A stretch of DNA of 64,000 bases from an uncultured Marinobacter sp. Its GTDB lineage: Bacteria > Pseudomonadota > Gammaproteobacteria > Pseudomonadales > Oleiphilaceae. Made by a program: the position numbers and the translations under genes. The notes under the pieces are model-generated. The model searched no databases and was not told where the DNA came from. It was given only the letters and a program-made list of their open reading frames with translations. The stretch lies in NCBI RefSeq assembly GCF_946886895.1, contig NZ_CAMPJO010000006.1:186001-250000 (forward strand), written 5' to 3'. This document shows positions 19,752 through 29,451 of the stretch, piece by piece (position 1 is the stretch's first letter; every line of letters starts with the position of its first letter).

Positions 19752-21827
19752 ATGACCTCACTGGATGACATCCCGGTCACCCAGCTCAAGGGCGTCGGCA
19801 GTGCGCTGGCAGACAAGCTGGCCAGGCTGGGCATTGCCTCGCTCCAGGACCTGCTGTTTCACCTGCCTCACCGCTACGAAGACCGGACCCGGATCGTCCC
19901 CATGGGCAGTCTCCGGATCGGAGACGTGGCCGTGGTGGAAGGTGAGGTCATGAAAGCCGATCTGGTCATGGGTCGTCGCAGAAGCCTTCAGGTGACTCTG
20001 AAGGATGCCAGCGGATTTCTGGTGATGCGCTTCTTCCACTTCAACGCGGCCCAGAAAAACCAGCTTGTCGAGGGCACACGGGTGCGGTGTTTTGGCGAGG
20101 TACGGCCCGGCCGGGCCGGCTATGAATTCTACCATCCGGAATATCAAGTGAACCCGCCTCCGCTGCCTGCGGAAGGTGAAGCAACACTGACACCGGTGTA
20201 CCCGCTGACCGAGGGCATACAGCAACCCCGGGTCCGGGGGTTGTGTCAGCAGGCGCTGGACTATCTCCAGCGTTACCCGATCCGGGACTGGCTGCCACCG
20301 GCGCTGCTGGCGGATTATCAATTACCGGGTATTACCGAGGCGGTCCGGCTGGTGCATTCGCCACCCGCGACTGCGCCCGTGCCGCTGTTGATGGAAGGCC
20401 GTCACCCGGCCCAGCAGCGACTGGTGATGGAGGAGTTGCTGGCGCACCAGCTCAGCCTGCTGCAGGTACGTGAGCAGATGCAGGCGCGGGAGGCTTTGCC
20501 GTTGCTGCCCACGGGCGATCTGCCCGCGCAATTTCTCGAGTCGCTTCCCTTTCAGCTCACCGGTGCCCAGCGCCTTGTCATCAACGAGATCCGGCAGGAT
20601 CTGAGCCAGCCCCTGCCCATGCTTCGGCTGGTGCAGGGGGATGTGGGCTCTGGCAAAACCGTGGTGGCGGCGCTGGCGGCGTTGCAGGTCATCAGCGCTG
20701 GTGCGCAGGTGGCGCTCATGGCTCCCACCGAAATCCTGGCCGAGCAACATTACCAGAGCTTCCGGAGCTGGCTCGAACCTCTTGGTATCCAGTTGGCGTG
20801 GTTGTCTGGCAAGGTGAAGGGAAAGGCCCGGCAGGAGGCGCTGGAGGCCGTTCTGTCTGGTACTGCCCAGATTGTGATTGGCACTCACGCCCTGTTCCAG
20901 GGTGACGTGGCCTTCCAGCGCCTGGCGCTGGTGATTGTTGATGAACAGCATCGCTTTGGGGTGCATCAGCGGCTGGCACTCCGGGAGAAAGGCGTGGGCG
21001 GCACGCTGGCGCCGCATCAGCTGATTATGACGGCGACCCCCATACCGAGAACGCTGGCCATGAGTGCCTACGCTGACCTGGATACGTCGGTTATTGATGA
21101 ACTGCCACCGGGGCGCAAGCCGATTGAGACCATTGTCATTCCTGACAGCCGCCGGGAAGCGGTGGTGGAGCGGGTGCGGAGCGCTTGCCGGGAAGGGAGG
21201 CAGGCCTATTGGGTCTGCACCCTGATCGAGGAGTCCGAGGCCTTGCAGTGCCAGGCAGCGGAAGTAACCGCCGACGAATTGGCCGAGCATTTGTCGGATC
21301 TGAAGGTGGGCCTGGTCCATGGCCGGTTGAAAGCCAGTGAAAAGGCGGCGGTCATGGCGCAGTTCAAGGAAGGTGAGCTGGACCTGCTGGTGGCGACGAC
21401 GGTCATTGAAGTGGGCGTGGACGTTCCCAATGCCTCGTTGATCATTATTGAAAACCCGGAGCGATTGGGGCTGGCACAACTGCACCAGTTGCGTGGGCGG
21501 GTTGGCCGGGGAGAACAGGCCAGCTTCTGTGTGTTGATGTATCACCCGCCGCTATCCGCCAATGGCAAGGCCCGTCTGCAGGCGTTGCGGGATAGCCAGG
21601 ATGGTTTTTTTATTGCCGAGAAGGATCTGGAGATCCGGGGCCCCGGGGAAGTGCTGGGAACGCGCCAGACCGGCATGATGCAGTTCCGGCTGGCGGACTT
21701 TGAGCGGGACAAGGGCTGGATCGAGCCCGTGCGGGAAATGGCACCGGCGCTGATGCGCGAGCCGCAGGTGGTTCAGGCGCTGATCCGGCGCTGGCTGGGT
21801 GAAAAAATCCGCTACGGAGATGTTTGA
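19752..21827 (+). CDS. recG: ATP-dependent DNA helicase RecG
   Basis: Branch-migration helicase that remodels stalled forks and Holliday junctions. The 691 residues contain the N-terminal wedge/OB domain (VTQLKGVGSALADKLARLGI), Walker A LVQGDVGSGKTVVAAL, the DEQHRFGVHQR box (a DExH-type motif), and the C-terminal TTVIEVGVDVPNAS and QLHQLRGRVGRG motifs. It overlaps the reading frame of the following HDOD gene region but ends well before that gene's preferred start. Confidence 0.97.
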   Translation: MTSLDDIPVTQLKGVGSALADKLARLGIASLQDLLFHLPHRYEDRTRIVPMGSLRIGDVAVVEGEVMKADLVMGRRRSLQVTLKDASGFLVMRFFHFNAAQKNQLVEGTRVRCFGEVRPGRAGYEFYHPEYQVNPPPLPAEGEATLTPVYPLTEGIQQPRVRGLCQQALDYLQRYPIRDWLPPALLADYQLPGITEAVRLVHSPPATAPVPLLMEGRHPAQQRLVMEELLAHQLSLLQVREQMQAREALPLLPTGDLPAQFLESLPFQLTGAQRLVINEIRQDLSQPLPMLRLVQGDVGSGKTVVAALAALQVISAGAQVALMAPTEILAEQHYQSFRSWLEPLGIQLAWLSGKVKGKARQEALEAVLSGTAQIVIGTHALFQGDVAFQRLALVIVDEQHRFGVHQRLALREKGVGGTLAPHQLIMTATPIPRTLAMSAYADLDTSVIDELPPGRKPIETIVIPDSRREAVVERVRSACREGRQAYWVCTLIEESEALQCQAAEVTADELAEHLSDLKVGLVHGRLKASEKAAVMAQFKEGELDLLVATTVIEVGVDVPNASLIIIENPERLGLAQLHQLRGRVGRGEQASFCVLMYHPPLSANGKARLQALRDSQDGFFIAEKDLEIRGPGEVLGTRQTGMMQFRLADFERDKGWIEPVREMAPALMREPQVVQALIRRWLGEKIRYGDV

Positions 21828-21976
21828 CGGGTCTGCTGTGGTCCGGCCCACGTATGGATTACGACAGAAACTACGTATATATCAACTTTCGCACGGCAGC
21901 CATGTCCTATACTGAGCCCATAACCGTGCCGGAATTTCCAAAGTCGGAAGATATAAGCAATATTCGGGAGAAGACT

Positions 21977-23341
21977 ATGGATTTACCTGTCTCCGTTCTG
22001 CAGGCCCTCGGTGGCTCCGCCGCTGATATATCATTGCGGGCTGTCAGTCAGGCCAGCGAACAGGATAGGCTGCGGATGGTGCTGCTCAGTGACGAGCAGG
22101 GCAATCTTCAGGCCATCTGCCGCCAGAATGATCTGATTGACCTGGAGCAGTTGAACAAGCTCCTTGGTCGCGATTTGCGGCTGATGAAGCGCCGGGAGCA
22201 GGTCCGGGTTCGGGAGCGGGCCGGTTTAAAGGAGTTGCCGGCGCTGCCATCCCTGACCGGCTGGCCGACTGTGATCGACCGGGAGGTCGACCAGTTGTCA
22301 GCGGTGGCCCTGGAGCTGGGCGAACAGAATCTGGCCATGGTCATGCCCGCCGGGGACTTCCGAAACCTGACGGCTCAGGCGGATCGCGGCTCTTTTACCA
22401 TCGATCCGGACTCGATCCTGGTCAATCTTGATGACCACGGCAAGGATCGGGATCAGTTCCACTTTGCCCTGAAGAAATTCACCGGGCTGCGCATTCAGCA
22501 GCGCCTGGAGGATACTCTGGAGTTACCGCCACTGCCGGAGACTGCCCAGAGGATTATTCACCTGCGGGTGAATCCGAACGCGGTAATGGGCGACCTGGTC
22601 GACATTGTCGAGAGCGATCCGAGCCTGGCAGCCCAGGTGGTCAGTTGGGCGTCGTCGTCGTTTTACGCGGCCGCCGGCCAGGTACGTTCGGTTCACGATG
22701 CGGTATCCCGGGTTCTGGGGTTTGATCTGGTGATGAACCTGGCCATGGGGTTGTCGTTGGGGCGCGCCCTGAAACAGCCCGCGGATCATCCGGAAGGTTA
22801 TGTGGATTACTGGCAGCAGGCGATCTGGCAAGCGCAGTCGGCGGGCATTCTGGCCAGCATGATGCGCCGGGGTGAGCGTCCGCTGTTCGGCCTGGCGTAT
22901 CTGTCCGGACTGCTGCACAACTTCGGCTATCTGGTGCTGGCGCAGGTCTTTCCGCCTCATTTCAAGCTGGTGTGCCGGTCGCTGGAGGTGAACCCGCAGA
23001 TTGACTCGTCGGTCACCGAGCATTATCTGCTGGGTATCACCCGTGAGCAGATTGCCGCGCAGCTGATGGACAACTGGGGCATGCCCGATGAAGTGACGCT
23101 GGCGATCCGCTACCAGAAAAACCCGGGGTATGACGGGCCACACAGGGTCTACGCCCGGCTGCTCTGGCTTGGCCGGCAATTGCTGACGGCGCGAGGTGTG
23201 GCGCTTGGCGCCGGTGGCCCGATCCGTCAGGAGGTGTTTGACGAGCTGGGATTGAATCGTGAGCAGGTGGAGGAGCAGTTCGATGAACTGGTGCGCAGTA
23301 AAGATAGCATCATGGCCATGGCCGGCATGATGAACCCGTAA
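21977..23341 (+). CDS. YbaK-like plus HDOD domain signalling protein
   Basis: A 454-residue fusion. Residues 1 to about 155 resemble the YbaK/aminoacyl-tRNA deacylase fold (LQAICRQNDLIDLEQLNKLLGR). Residues about 180-420 are an HDOD domain (LPPLPETAQRIIHLRVNPNA, then SLAAQVVSWASSSFYA), a non-catalytic relative of HD-GYP used in signalling, often for motility or second messengers. The frame is open 51 codons upstream, but ATG 21977 has a GGGAGAAG ribosome site and a natural N-terminus. The exact output is unknown. Confidence 0.82.
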   Translation: MDLPVSVLQALGGSAADISLRAVSQASEQDRLRMVLLSDEQGNLQAICRQNDLIDLEQLNKLLGRDLRLMKRREQVRVRERAGLKELPALPSLTGWPTVIDREVDQLSAVALELGEQNLAMVMPAGDFRNLTAQADRGSFTIDPDSILVNLDDHGKDRDQFHFALKKFTGLRIQQRLEDTLELPPLPETAQRIIHLRVNPNAVMGDLVDIVESDPSLAAQVVSWASSSFYAAAGQVRSVHDAVSRVLGFDLVMNLAMGLSLGRALKQPADHPEGYVDYWQQAIWQAQSAGILASMMRRGERPLFGLAYLSGLLHNFGYLVLAQVFPPHFKLVCRSLEVNPQIDSSVTEHYLLGITREQIAAQLMDNWGMPDEVTLAIRYQKNPGYDGPHRVYARLLWLGRQLLTARGVALGAGGPIRQEVFDELGLNREQVEEQFDELVRSKDSIMAMAGMMNP

Positions 23342-23352
23342 AAAGCGGGCGC

Positions 23353-23808
23353 CTAAAAAACGTGGTGCCGGATGGCGGTTGCCGCCCTCCGGATCTCGTC
23401 GGCATTGGCGTTTTCAATATCGTAGCGCTCGCGATCCATCTTCTGCACAAATCGGGTATCGGTCTGCTGGCGTGCCCGATGTGTCGGCATGTGTTCGAGC
23501 TGATCGTGTACCTCGCGAAAGATCCGGAACGGCGCCTGCTCCATCAGTTCCGGCGCCACGTGATCCAGCAGGCCCTTGATGCGAAGGCAGGCTTCCGAAT
23601 ATTCCACCTGATCCTCCTCCACCGCCATGGCAATCACACGGATGCTTTCAATCATGCCCTGTCGTCGCTTCTCCTGAAAGGCGATGGCCTTTTGCTGGCG
23701 CTTCCGGTTGTCCGCCAGAACTCTGGCCTGGCGACCGATAAACACCAATAGCGCGATGCTGGCGATGGCACCAGCGATAATCAGAACCCACTGCAGCCAC
23801 TGGGGCAT
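23353..23808 (-). CDS. DUF2489 membrane-anchored protein
   Basis: A 151-residue protein with one N-terminal membrane segment (about residues 5-25, WLQWVLIIAGAIASIALLVF) followed by a charged cytoplasmic helical region. The mid-protein block SIRVIAMAVEEDQVEYSEAC and later EHMPTHRARQQTDTRF match DUF2489. No function is known. It lies 20 bp downstream of the molybdopterin oxidoreductase gene on the same strand. Confidence 0.78.
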   Translation of the reverse strand: MPQWLQWVLIIAGAIASIALLVFIGRQARVLADNRKRQQKAIAFQEKRRQGMIESIRVIAMAVEEDQVEYSEACLRIKGLLDHVAPELMEQAPFRIFREVHDQLEHMPTHRARQQTDTRFVQKMDRERYDIENANADEIRRAATAIRHHVF

Positions 23809-23828
23809 AGCCGTCTCCCTTTATTGTC

Positions 23829-26123
23829 TCAGGCCCGTTTGCGTTGATGCTCCGGGCGCCAGACTTTGACAGTAACGGACTGGCCGTTCAAGACCGACGT
23901 GCCCACCAGTGGATCCACCTGTTCGTCGCTCAGCACATCGTTGATGCTGGCTCCGGCATGGGCGGTGGCAAACCTCTGCCCGGTACCCTCCCGGTCATGG
24001 CCCCAGCCATGGGGTATCGACACAACGCCGGGCATGATGTCATCGGTCACCTCCACTGGTAACACGATGCGCCGGTCATCGGCGCGGATTTCGGCCGAGT
24101 CCCCGGCCTGAAGGCCGAGGTGGGTGGCGTCACTTGTGTGGATCATCAGGGTACAGCGGTCTTTGCCTTTCACCAGGCGCTGGCTGTTGTGCATCCAGGA
24201 GTTGTTGCTGCGAAGGTGGCGTCGGCCGATCAGCAGCAGGCCGTCGGAAGGCTCTCGGGCCAACTGGTCATGCAGGCGCTTCACATCCTCCAGATAGCGT
24301 CGGGGGGCCAGGTTGATCTTGCCATCGCGGGTATACAGCCGGTCTGGCAGCGAGGGCTGAAGCGGCCCCAGGTCCACGCCATTCGGGTTGTCTTTCAGGG
24401 CCCGGAGAGACAGTCCCTTGGGCAGTGCCTGCCAGTGTCGGTTCAGGGGGCTGAGTTTCGCCAGGCTCCGCAGCGGGTGGCGCTTGGGCAGGATGTCCAT
24501 GGCCAGGTCGGTCAATGGCTGCAGGACACCGCGGGCGGGCCCGGCATCGGTGCCGTAGGGGCCGGACCGGAGCAGCAGATCGAGGATGGGGTCCGGCCCG
24601 ACCTGTTTGAACGCCCGCCAGCCCAGTTCGGCCCGCATCGGAAGCCGGCCGCCACTGCGGTGCCGCTCCAGGCGGTGGGCCAGTTCCAGCAGAATCTGCC
24701 AGTCATGGCGGGTATCGGCACCCGGATCAAACAGGGCCTCGCTGTACTTGGCCGTGTTGCGCACCGCAAACAGGCTGAAAATCAGATCGTAGTGGCTGCG
24801 CTCGAGGGCTGCGGTGGGCGGCAGGATGACGTCGGCATGGCGCGTGGTTTCATTCAGGTAGTAATCCACCGATACCATGAAATCGAGTCCGCTCAGGGCA
24901 TTTTCCAGGCGTCGACCGTTCGGGCTGGACAGCACCGGGTTACCTGCCACGGTGACGAAGGCCCGGATCTGTCCGTCGCCCGGCGTCAGGATTTCATCGG
25001 CCATGGTACTGGCCGGGTACTCGCCGGCAAATTCAGGCAGCCCCTTTACCCGGCTGTGGCGTTTGCCGAAATGCCCGTTCTGGCCAGACATGGCGCCAAG
25101 CGCTACCAGATCAATGGCGGGCTGGGTAAACATCACGCCGCCAACGGTGTCCAGTTTGCCGGTCAGGATATTCAGGCAGTAGGCCAGCCAGGTGGACAGG
25201 CCGCCGTAGGCCTGGGTGCTGGTGCCCATGCGAGTATAAAGCGCGGCCTTTGGGGTATGGGCCAGCTCACGGGCCAGCGCCCGTATGTTGTCGGCCTCAA
25301 TGCCGGTATGCCGGCTGGCGGCTTCCGGCGTGAAGGCCAGGGCAGCCAGCCGTAACAGGTCCATGTCTTTCACCAGTCGATCGGCCGGGCCCGGGTTCAC
25401 CAGGTTCTCTTCAAAGAGCGTGTGCACCATCGCCATGAGCAAAAATGCATCGGTGCCGGGCCGGATGAAGTGAAACTCGTCCGCCAGCTTACCTGTCTCG
25501 GTGCGGCGAGGGTCCACCACGATCATTTTTCCGCCTCGCTGCTTCAGGCGTTTCACTCGCCCCCGAAAATCCGGCACCGTCATCAGGCTGCCATTGGAAG
25601 CCATCGGGTTGGCGCCAATGCACAGAAACAGGTCGGTACGGTCGATATCGGGAATGGGGAAAAGAATCTGGTGGCCAAACATCTCCAGGCTGGCCAGCAT
25701 GTGGGGCAACTGGTCATTGGAGGTGGCAGAGAACCGGTTCTGGCTGCCAATGGCCCGCAGGAAGGGCATGGTGGCAACCAGTGAGCCGTGGTTATGAACG
25801 TTCGGGTTGCCAAGGTACACCCCGATACTGTTCCGGCCGTGTTCCTGGCGGGTGGCATGGAGTTTGTCCGCCACCAGGGTAAAGGCTTCCTCCCAGCCCA
25901 TCTCCTGCCAGCCCTCGGCAGTTCTGCGCACGGGCTTACGCAGCCGGTCCGGATCCTCATGCAAATCTTGCAGGGCGACGGCTTTGGGGCAGATGTGGCC
26001 CTGGCTAAGTGGGTCGTCCTGATCTCCCCGAATGGCGGTAATCTGCCCCCCGCTGACCTCAATGGCAACGCCGCACATGGCCTCGCACAGGTGGCAGGTT
26101 CGGTAATGGGTGCCGTTTTCCAT
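23829..26123 (-). CDS. Molybdopterin oxidoreductase, DMSO-reductase family
   Basis: A 764-residue enzyme with bis-molybdopterin guanine dinucleotide and one [4Fe-4S] cluster. The cluster motif is C10-x2-C13-x3-C17 in RTCHLCEAMCG, with a fourth Cys in GHICPKA near residue 45. The molybdopterin domains include YLGNPNVHN and VVDPRRTETGKLAD, and a C-terminal dinucleotide-binding domain (SIPHGWGHDREGTG). There is no twin-Arg signal, so it is cytoplasmic. The substrate is not evident; the family includes formate dehydrogenase-like and assimilatory enzymes. No electron-transfer partner subunit is adjacent. Confidence 0.88.
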   Translation of the reverse strand: MENGTHYRTCHLCEAMCGVAIEVSGGQITAIRGDQDDPLSQGHICPKAVALQDLHEDPDRLRKPVRRTAEGWQEMGWEEAFTLVADKLHATRQEHGRNSIGVYLGNPNVHNHGSLVATMPFLRAIGSQNRFSATSNDQLPHMLASLEMFGHQILFPIPDIDRTDLFLCIGANPMASNGSLMTVPDFRGRVKRLKQRGGKMIVVDPRRTETGKLADEFHFIRPGTDAFLLMAMVHTLFEENLVNPGPADRLVKDMDLLRLAALAFTPEAASRHTGIEADNIRALARELAHTPKAALYTRMGTSTQAYGGLSTWLAYCLNILTGKLDTVGGVMFTQPAIDLVALGAMSGQNGHFGKRHSRVKGLPEFAGEYPASTMADEILTPGDGQIRAFVTVAGNPVLSSPNGRRLENALSGLDFMVSVDYYLNETTRHADVILPPTAALERSHYDLIFSLFAVRNTAKYSEALFDPGADTRHDWQILLELAHRLERHRSGGRLPMRAELGWRAFKQVGPDPILDLLLRSGPYGTDAGPARGVLQPLTDLAMDILPKRHPLRSLAKLSPLNRHWQALPKGLSLRALKDNPNGVDLGPLQPSLPDRLYTRDGKINLAPRRYLEDVKRLHDQLAREPSDGLLLIGRRHLRSNNSWMHNSQRLVKGKDRCTLMIHTSDATHLGLQAGDSAEIRADDRRIVLPVEVTDDIMPGVVSIPHGWGHDREGTGQRFATAHAGASINDVLSDEQVDPLVGTSVLNGQSVTVKVWRPEHQRKRA

Positions 26124-26238
26124 GGGGACTGTCTCCGGGTTGGTTTTAATCTGGTCACGCCGCTTGAAGTTTCATTGTGCAACCAGATTAGCAGGAATTG
26201 ATCATCGGGGGGAAATAACGGATCGGCCTTTCAGGTAC

Positions 26239-26268
26239 AAAAAAAGGGCCAGCCCGGCGGGCTGGCCC
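26239..26268 (-). terminator. Rho-independent terminator of the lipoprotein operon
   Basis: Perfect 10-bp arms (26246-26255 and 26259-26268) around a 3-nt loop. On the minus strand the hairpin is followed by seven T. It lies 20 bp after the stop codon of the large lipoprotein gene. Confidence 0.9.
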
Positions 26269-26288
26269 TGGTGCCAGGAAGACGCTGG

Positions 26289-29200
26289 CTATTGCACGGC
26301 GGGGATCTCCTTGATGGGGTTGGAGATGAAGTTGAGGTAAGCGCCGTTGTCGGGTATCTGCAGCGGTATGGTGACCGTCACAATCCCGAAACTGACGGCA
26401 TTGACCTCAATATCCTCGGCGACGAGGTTACGCTGTTCAATCTGCATGCGACCATCGTCAAAGAAGGTGATCGGTCCTTCCAGCTGAAGTTGCAAAGGTT
26501 TGCTATACACATCATGGCTGCTGACGCCGGACAGGTTGGGGGCATCCAGCGTGAGATTTGCCACCGTACGGAACACGGGTCCACCGTTGGCACCTTCGGC
26601 AATAATGCCCTCAACAAGCCCCAGGGGGTTACCGGGCGTGGGCTCTCCATAGGTCATGCGCAGGATCTGTGTGCCTGTTTCCGAGGTAATGTCGGAGCCA
26701 AACAGCAGGTTGGGGCTTACTATAACCGTGGCCGATGATGTGGCAAGGAGTGTCGGATACAGGAGGACCCTCACACCGATGTTGTTGCCGTTTTCGTCAA
26801 ACGCGGGGCCTATGACTTCTGTATCCAGCCCGTACGTCTGGTAGATGAATTTGTTCTCCGGGCAATCCGCATTGTCCGGGGAGCAGCCAACCCGGGCCGG
26901 TCCCTGGCTGCTTTCGCCATTAACAACCATCAGTTTCGTGGAGTTGGCAGAGGGGAGGAAACCTCCGTTTGCTGCATCTGGCTCGTGGTCAAACGGTTCG
27001 AGGCAAGTGGTGCCTCCCGGCGTAGCGCAGTCGACCACATAGTTTGAATTGGTGTCCCTGATCGGCAAATTGCGCAGCGGAGTAAAAACGCTTGTCTGCG
27101 GTTCCGTGCCGGTGAAATATATCGTCAGGTTCGGGCCGCCGATATCGGAGGGGTCCACCAGAAGATCGGTTTGCAGTGGCAGGCTTTCTTCGGAGCAGAC
27201 ATAGTTGCCCGTGCTGCAGTCGCCGTTGGTTGCTGATTTCATGGTATACCGGTACAGGCTGCCCGCTTCCCAGGGTTGGTCCGGATAAAAACGGATTCTC
27301 TGGTTACTTTTCTCAAGGCGCCCGCTGATAACCTGTTCTGAGCCAATAGTGGCCGGCGCCGCCGGGTCTGCAACTTTCTCCACCACAAAACTGCTGGGAT
27401 TGATGGTATCGAGCGCCATCGACTGCGAAAACTGGACCACGATCGGTCGGTCCGTAGGCAGCGTCGTGACGGGTAACTGGTCTCTCACAGTTCCCGAGGG
27501 AGCCGCGTCCACGCACACGCCATGACTGCCGTTGACCAGGTCCTGATTCCGGGTAACGCATGGGAATCCAGGATAGGTGGTCAGCGCAATGGGCGAGACA
27601 AAGGCTGCTTCCGTGCCGTCCCTGAGAGCTGGCAGGGCGAAGGTCAGTGTCTGCGACATGGCCTCGTTGCCGGCCAGGTCGGTCAGCGTGCTGTTGATCT
27701 GGACCGAATACTCCACGCCATGCTTCAGGCCGCCGGCAGGGTTGAGTGCCACTGCAGTGCCATCCAGTGTTGATTTGAGGTTTTCCGGAGTAACGACGGT
27801 GTTGCCCTCAAAAAGGGTAAACCCGTCAGCAATGGTCTGGCGGTCCAGCGGCTCATCAAAATTCAGCACAATCGGATCCCCCGGGCGCTGCATCTGGTCC
27901 CGGTTTCCGGGCGCGGCGCTGTCCGGGCCTGGCATCCAGCTCACCAGTTGCGGGCTGGTGGTGTCCAGTTCCCGCAGCTTTTCCGCGTCCAGCACCGAGT
28001 CGGCGTCGGTGGCAGCCTCAATCCGGAACGCGATGGTGGCATCGGTGTACTCCTGGCCCAGAAGCTCAGGTTCGACGATGCCGATGGCATCGATGGTCAG
28101 CACTCCGTCTTCAACAATAGCGATACCGCTGAGCTCTACCCCGAGCAGGTCCTGTGAAAGGGAAGCGTTGGGCTGGGCCTCTTCGGTGTTCATCGACACA
28201 TCCATGAACAGCTTGACGTGCCTGGGCGCGTTGATGTCATCGGTGTAGGGATTGGGGCTCAGGTAACCGGTGGCATCGGAGATCATGGTGACCTTGATGT
28301 CACCGGTGGTCTGGGGCTGGCCGGTTTCGGCATTGAGGATCGGCACCGTACCATTGACCTTCACCTCCAGGCTGCTGCTGGTGAGCTTGCTGCCTTTCGG
28401 GATTCTCAGGGGCAGGGGCTCGTCCGCTTCGAAGGCGGGCGCGTAGGCCAGCTCGGCAAACAGGCCGCCGGTCTGCTGGGATGGGCCAGCGGTGCCCTGC
28501 AAGACGGAGTTCAGGGTGACGCCGTTGATGATCTGGCCGTTCAGGCGGGATTTTCGGGCCTCCGCTGAAGGCTCACCCGCCAGCAGGCCAGAGTCGATCA
28601 CTTCCTGGAACAACACCACGGTCGGGCCGGTTTCACGGGGCGTGAAGGACTGCGAGTAGTCCAGTGTCGCGCCGGTGCTGGTCAGGCTGGGCAGGCCCTG
28701 GAGTCGCAGGGTGTAGGTTTCGTCCGTCGCCAGTTCGTCTTCCTTTGAACCGCAGAGGGCTTGGGTGTCCACGGTGCAGGGGTCCACGGTGATTTGTCGA
28801 CCGTCGACGATCACCGTCGCGGGTACCGGCTCGCCGGCTTCGTTTTCCAGGGTGACCTGGCCACCCATGGCCCGCCAGTCCGGGTGCACCGGCTGGGTCA
28901 GGGTCAGGCGGAACGTGGAGAAATCCATGGGCTGGAACCGGCCATCCGGCGATGGAATCATTTCGACGACGGTAAAGTCGTCGCTCAGGTTATCCAGCCC
29001 GGCGATGCCACTGAAGTCCGCCCGTGTCGCGAACTGGATGCCGTCGGCGCCGGCAGCGTTGGGGGTGGTGATTTCCCGGGCACCCTTCGCAAGCAGCGGG
29101 TCGGTGAAGGAAACGGTAAAGTCGGTGCCGGTGTGCAATTCGGCCGCAGGTGTGAGTACCAGGCCCCGGCTCTCATCCACCTTGGTTACGGTAAAGGCGA

Positions 29201-29438
29201 CCGGCGTAGTGCCATCGGTTACCAGAATCTTGTTCTGAAGATCGGTTTCCGACTCTGTGATGGCATGGGAGAACCGGATTACGATGTCGGCAGTGGGGCT
29301 GATGCCTCGCTGGCCGTCCGCCGGATAGGAATAGACCACCGAGCCGGGCGCGGCCGGTTCGTTGACTGTTTGTTGTTCACCACCGCAGGCTGCCAGCAGC
29401 AGGGCAGGAACGAATGCCAGGGTCTTGTTGTATTTCAT
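26289..29438 (-). CDS. Very large lipoprotein with bacterial Ig-like repeats
   Basis: A 1049-residue secreted lipoprotein. The N-terminal lipobox ALLLAACGG puts the lipidated Cys at about 18, and Gly at +2 does not give an inner-membrane retention signal. The body is beta-rich and holds several SbsA/Big_5-like Ig modules of the type YPADGQRGISPTADIVIRFS (about 38-57) and a later DEPLDRQTIADGFTLF. Position and size suggest an envelope partner of the barrel encoded 13 bp upstream in the same operon. A hydrocarbon uptake pair such as AupA/AupB of Marinobacter is a plausible analogue, but that is inference. Confidence 0.8.
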   Translation of the reverse strand: MKYNKTLAFVPALLLAACGGEQQTVNEPAAPGSVVYSYPADGQRGISPTADIVIRFSHAITESETDLQNKILVTDGTTPVAFTVTKVDESRGLVLTPAAELHTGTDFTVSFTDPLLAKGAREITTPNAAGADGIQFATRADFSGIAGLDNLSDDFTVVEMIPSPDGRFQPMDFSTFRLTLTQPVHPDWRAMGGQVTLENEAGEPVPATVIVDGRQITVDPCTVDTQALCGSKEDELATDETYTLRLQGLPSLTSTGATLDYSQSFTPRETGPTVVLFQEVIDSGLLAGEPSAEARKSRLNGQIINGVTLNSVLQGTAGPSQQTGGLFAELAYAPAFEADEPLPLRIPKGSKLTSSSLEVKVNGTVPILNAETGQPQTTGDIKVTMISDATGYLSPNPYTDDINAPRHVKLFMDVSMNTEEAQPNASLSQDLLGVELSGIAIVEDGVLTIDAIGIVEPELLGQEYTDATIAFRIEAATDADSVLDAEKLRELDTTSPQLVSWMPGPDSAAPGNRDQMQRPGDPIVLNFDEPLDRQTIADGFTLFEGNTVVTPENLKSTLDGTAVALNPAGGLKHGVEYSVQINSTLTDLAGNEAMSQTLTFALPALRDGTEAAFVSPIALTTYPGFPCVTRNQDLVNGSHGVCVDAAPSGTVRDQLPVTTLPTDRPIVVQFSQSMALDTINPSSFVVEKVADPAAPATIGSEQVISGRLEKSNQRIRFYPDQPWEAGSLYRYTMKSATNGDCSTGNYVCSEESLPLQTDLLVDPSDIGGPNLTIYFTGTEPQTSVFTPLRNLPIRDTNSNYVVDCATPGGTTCLEPFDHEPDAANGGFLPSANSTKLMVVNGESSQGPARVGCSPDNADCPENKFIYQTYGLDTEVIGPAFDENGNNIGVRVLLYPTLLATSSATVIVSPNLLFGSDITSETGTQILRMTYGEPTPGNPLGLVEGIIAEGANGGPVFRTVANLTLDAPNLSGVSSHDVYSKPLQLQLEGPITFFDDGRMQIEQRNLVAEDIEVNAVSFGIVTVTIPLQIPDNGAYLNFISNPIKEIPAVQ

Positions 29439-29451
29439 GGCTAACCTCTCC

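Noticed and set aside
24120..25355. 411-codon plus-strand frame opposite the molybdopterin oxidoreductase
   Set aside because: Antisense shadow of a clearly conserved enzyme; no ribosome site or domain.
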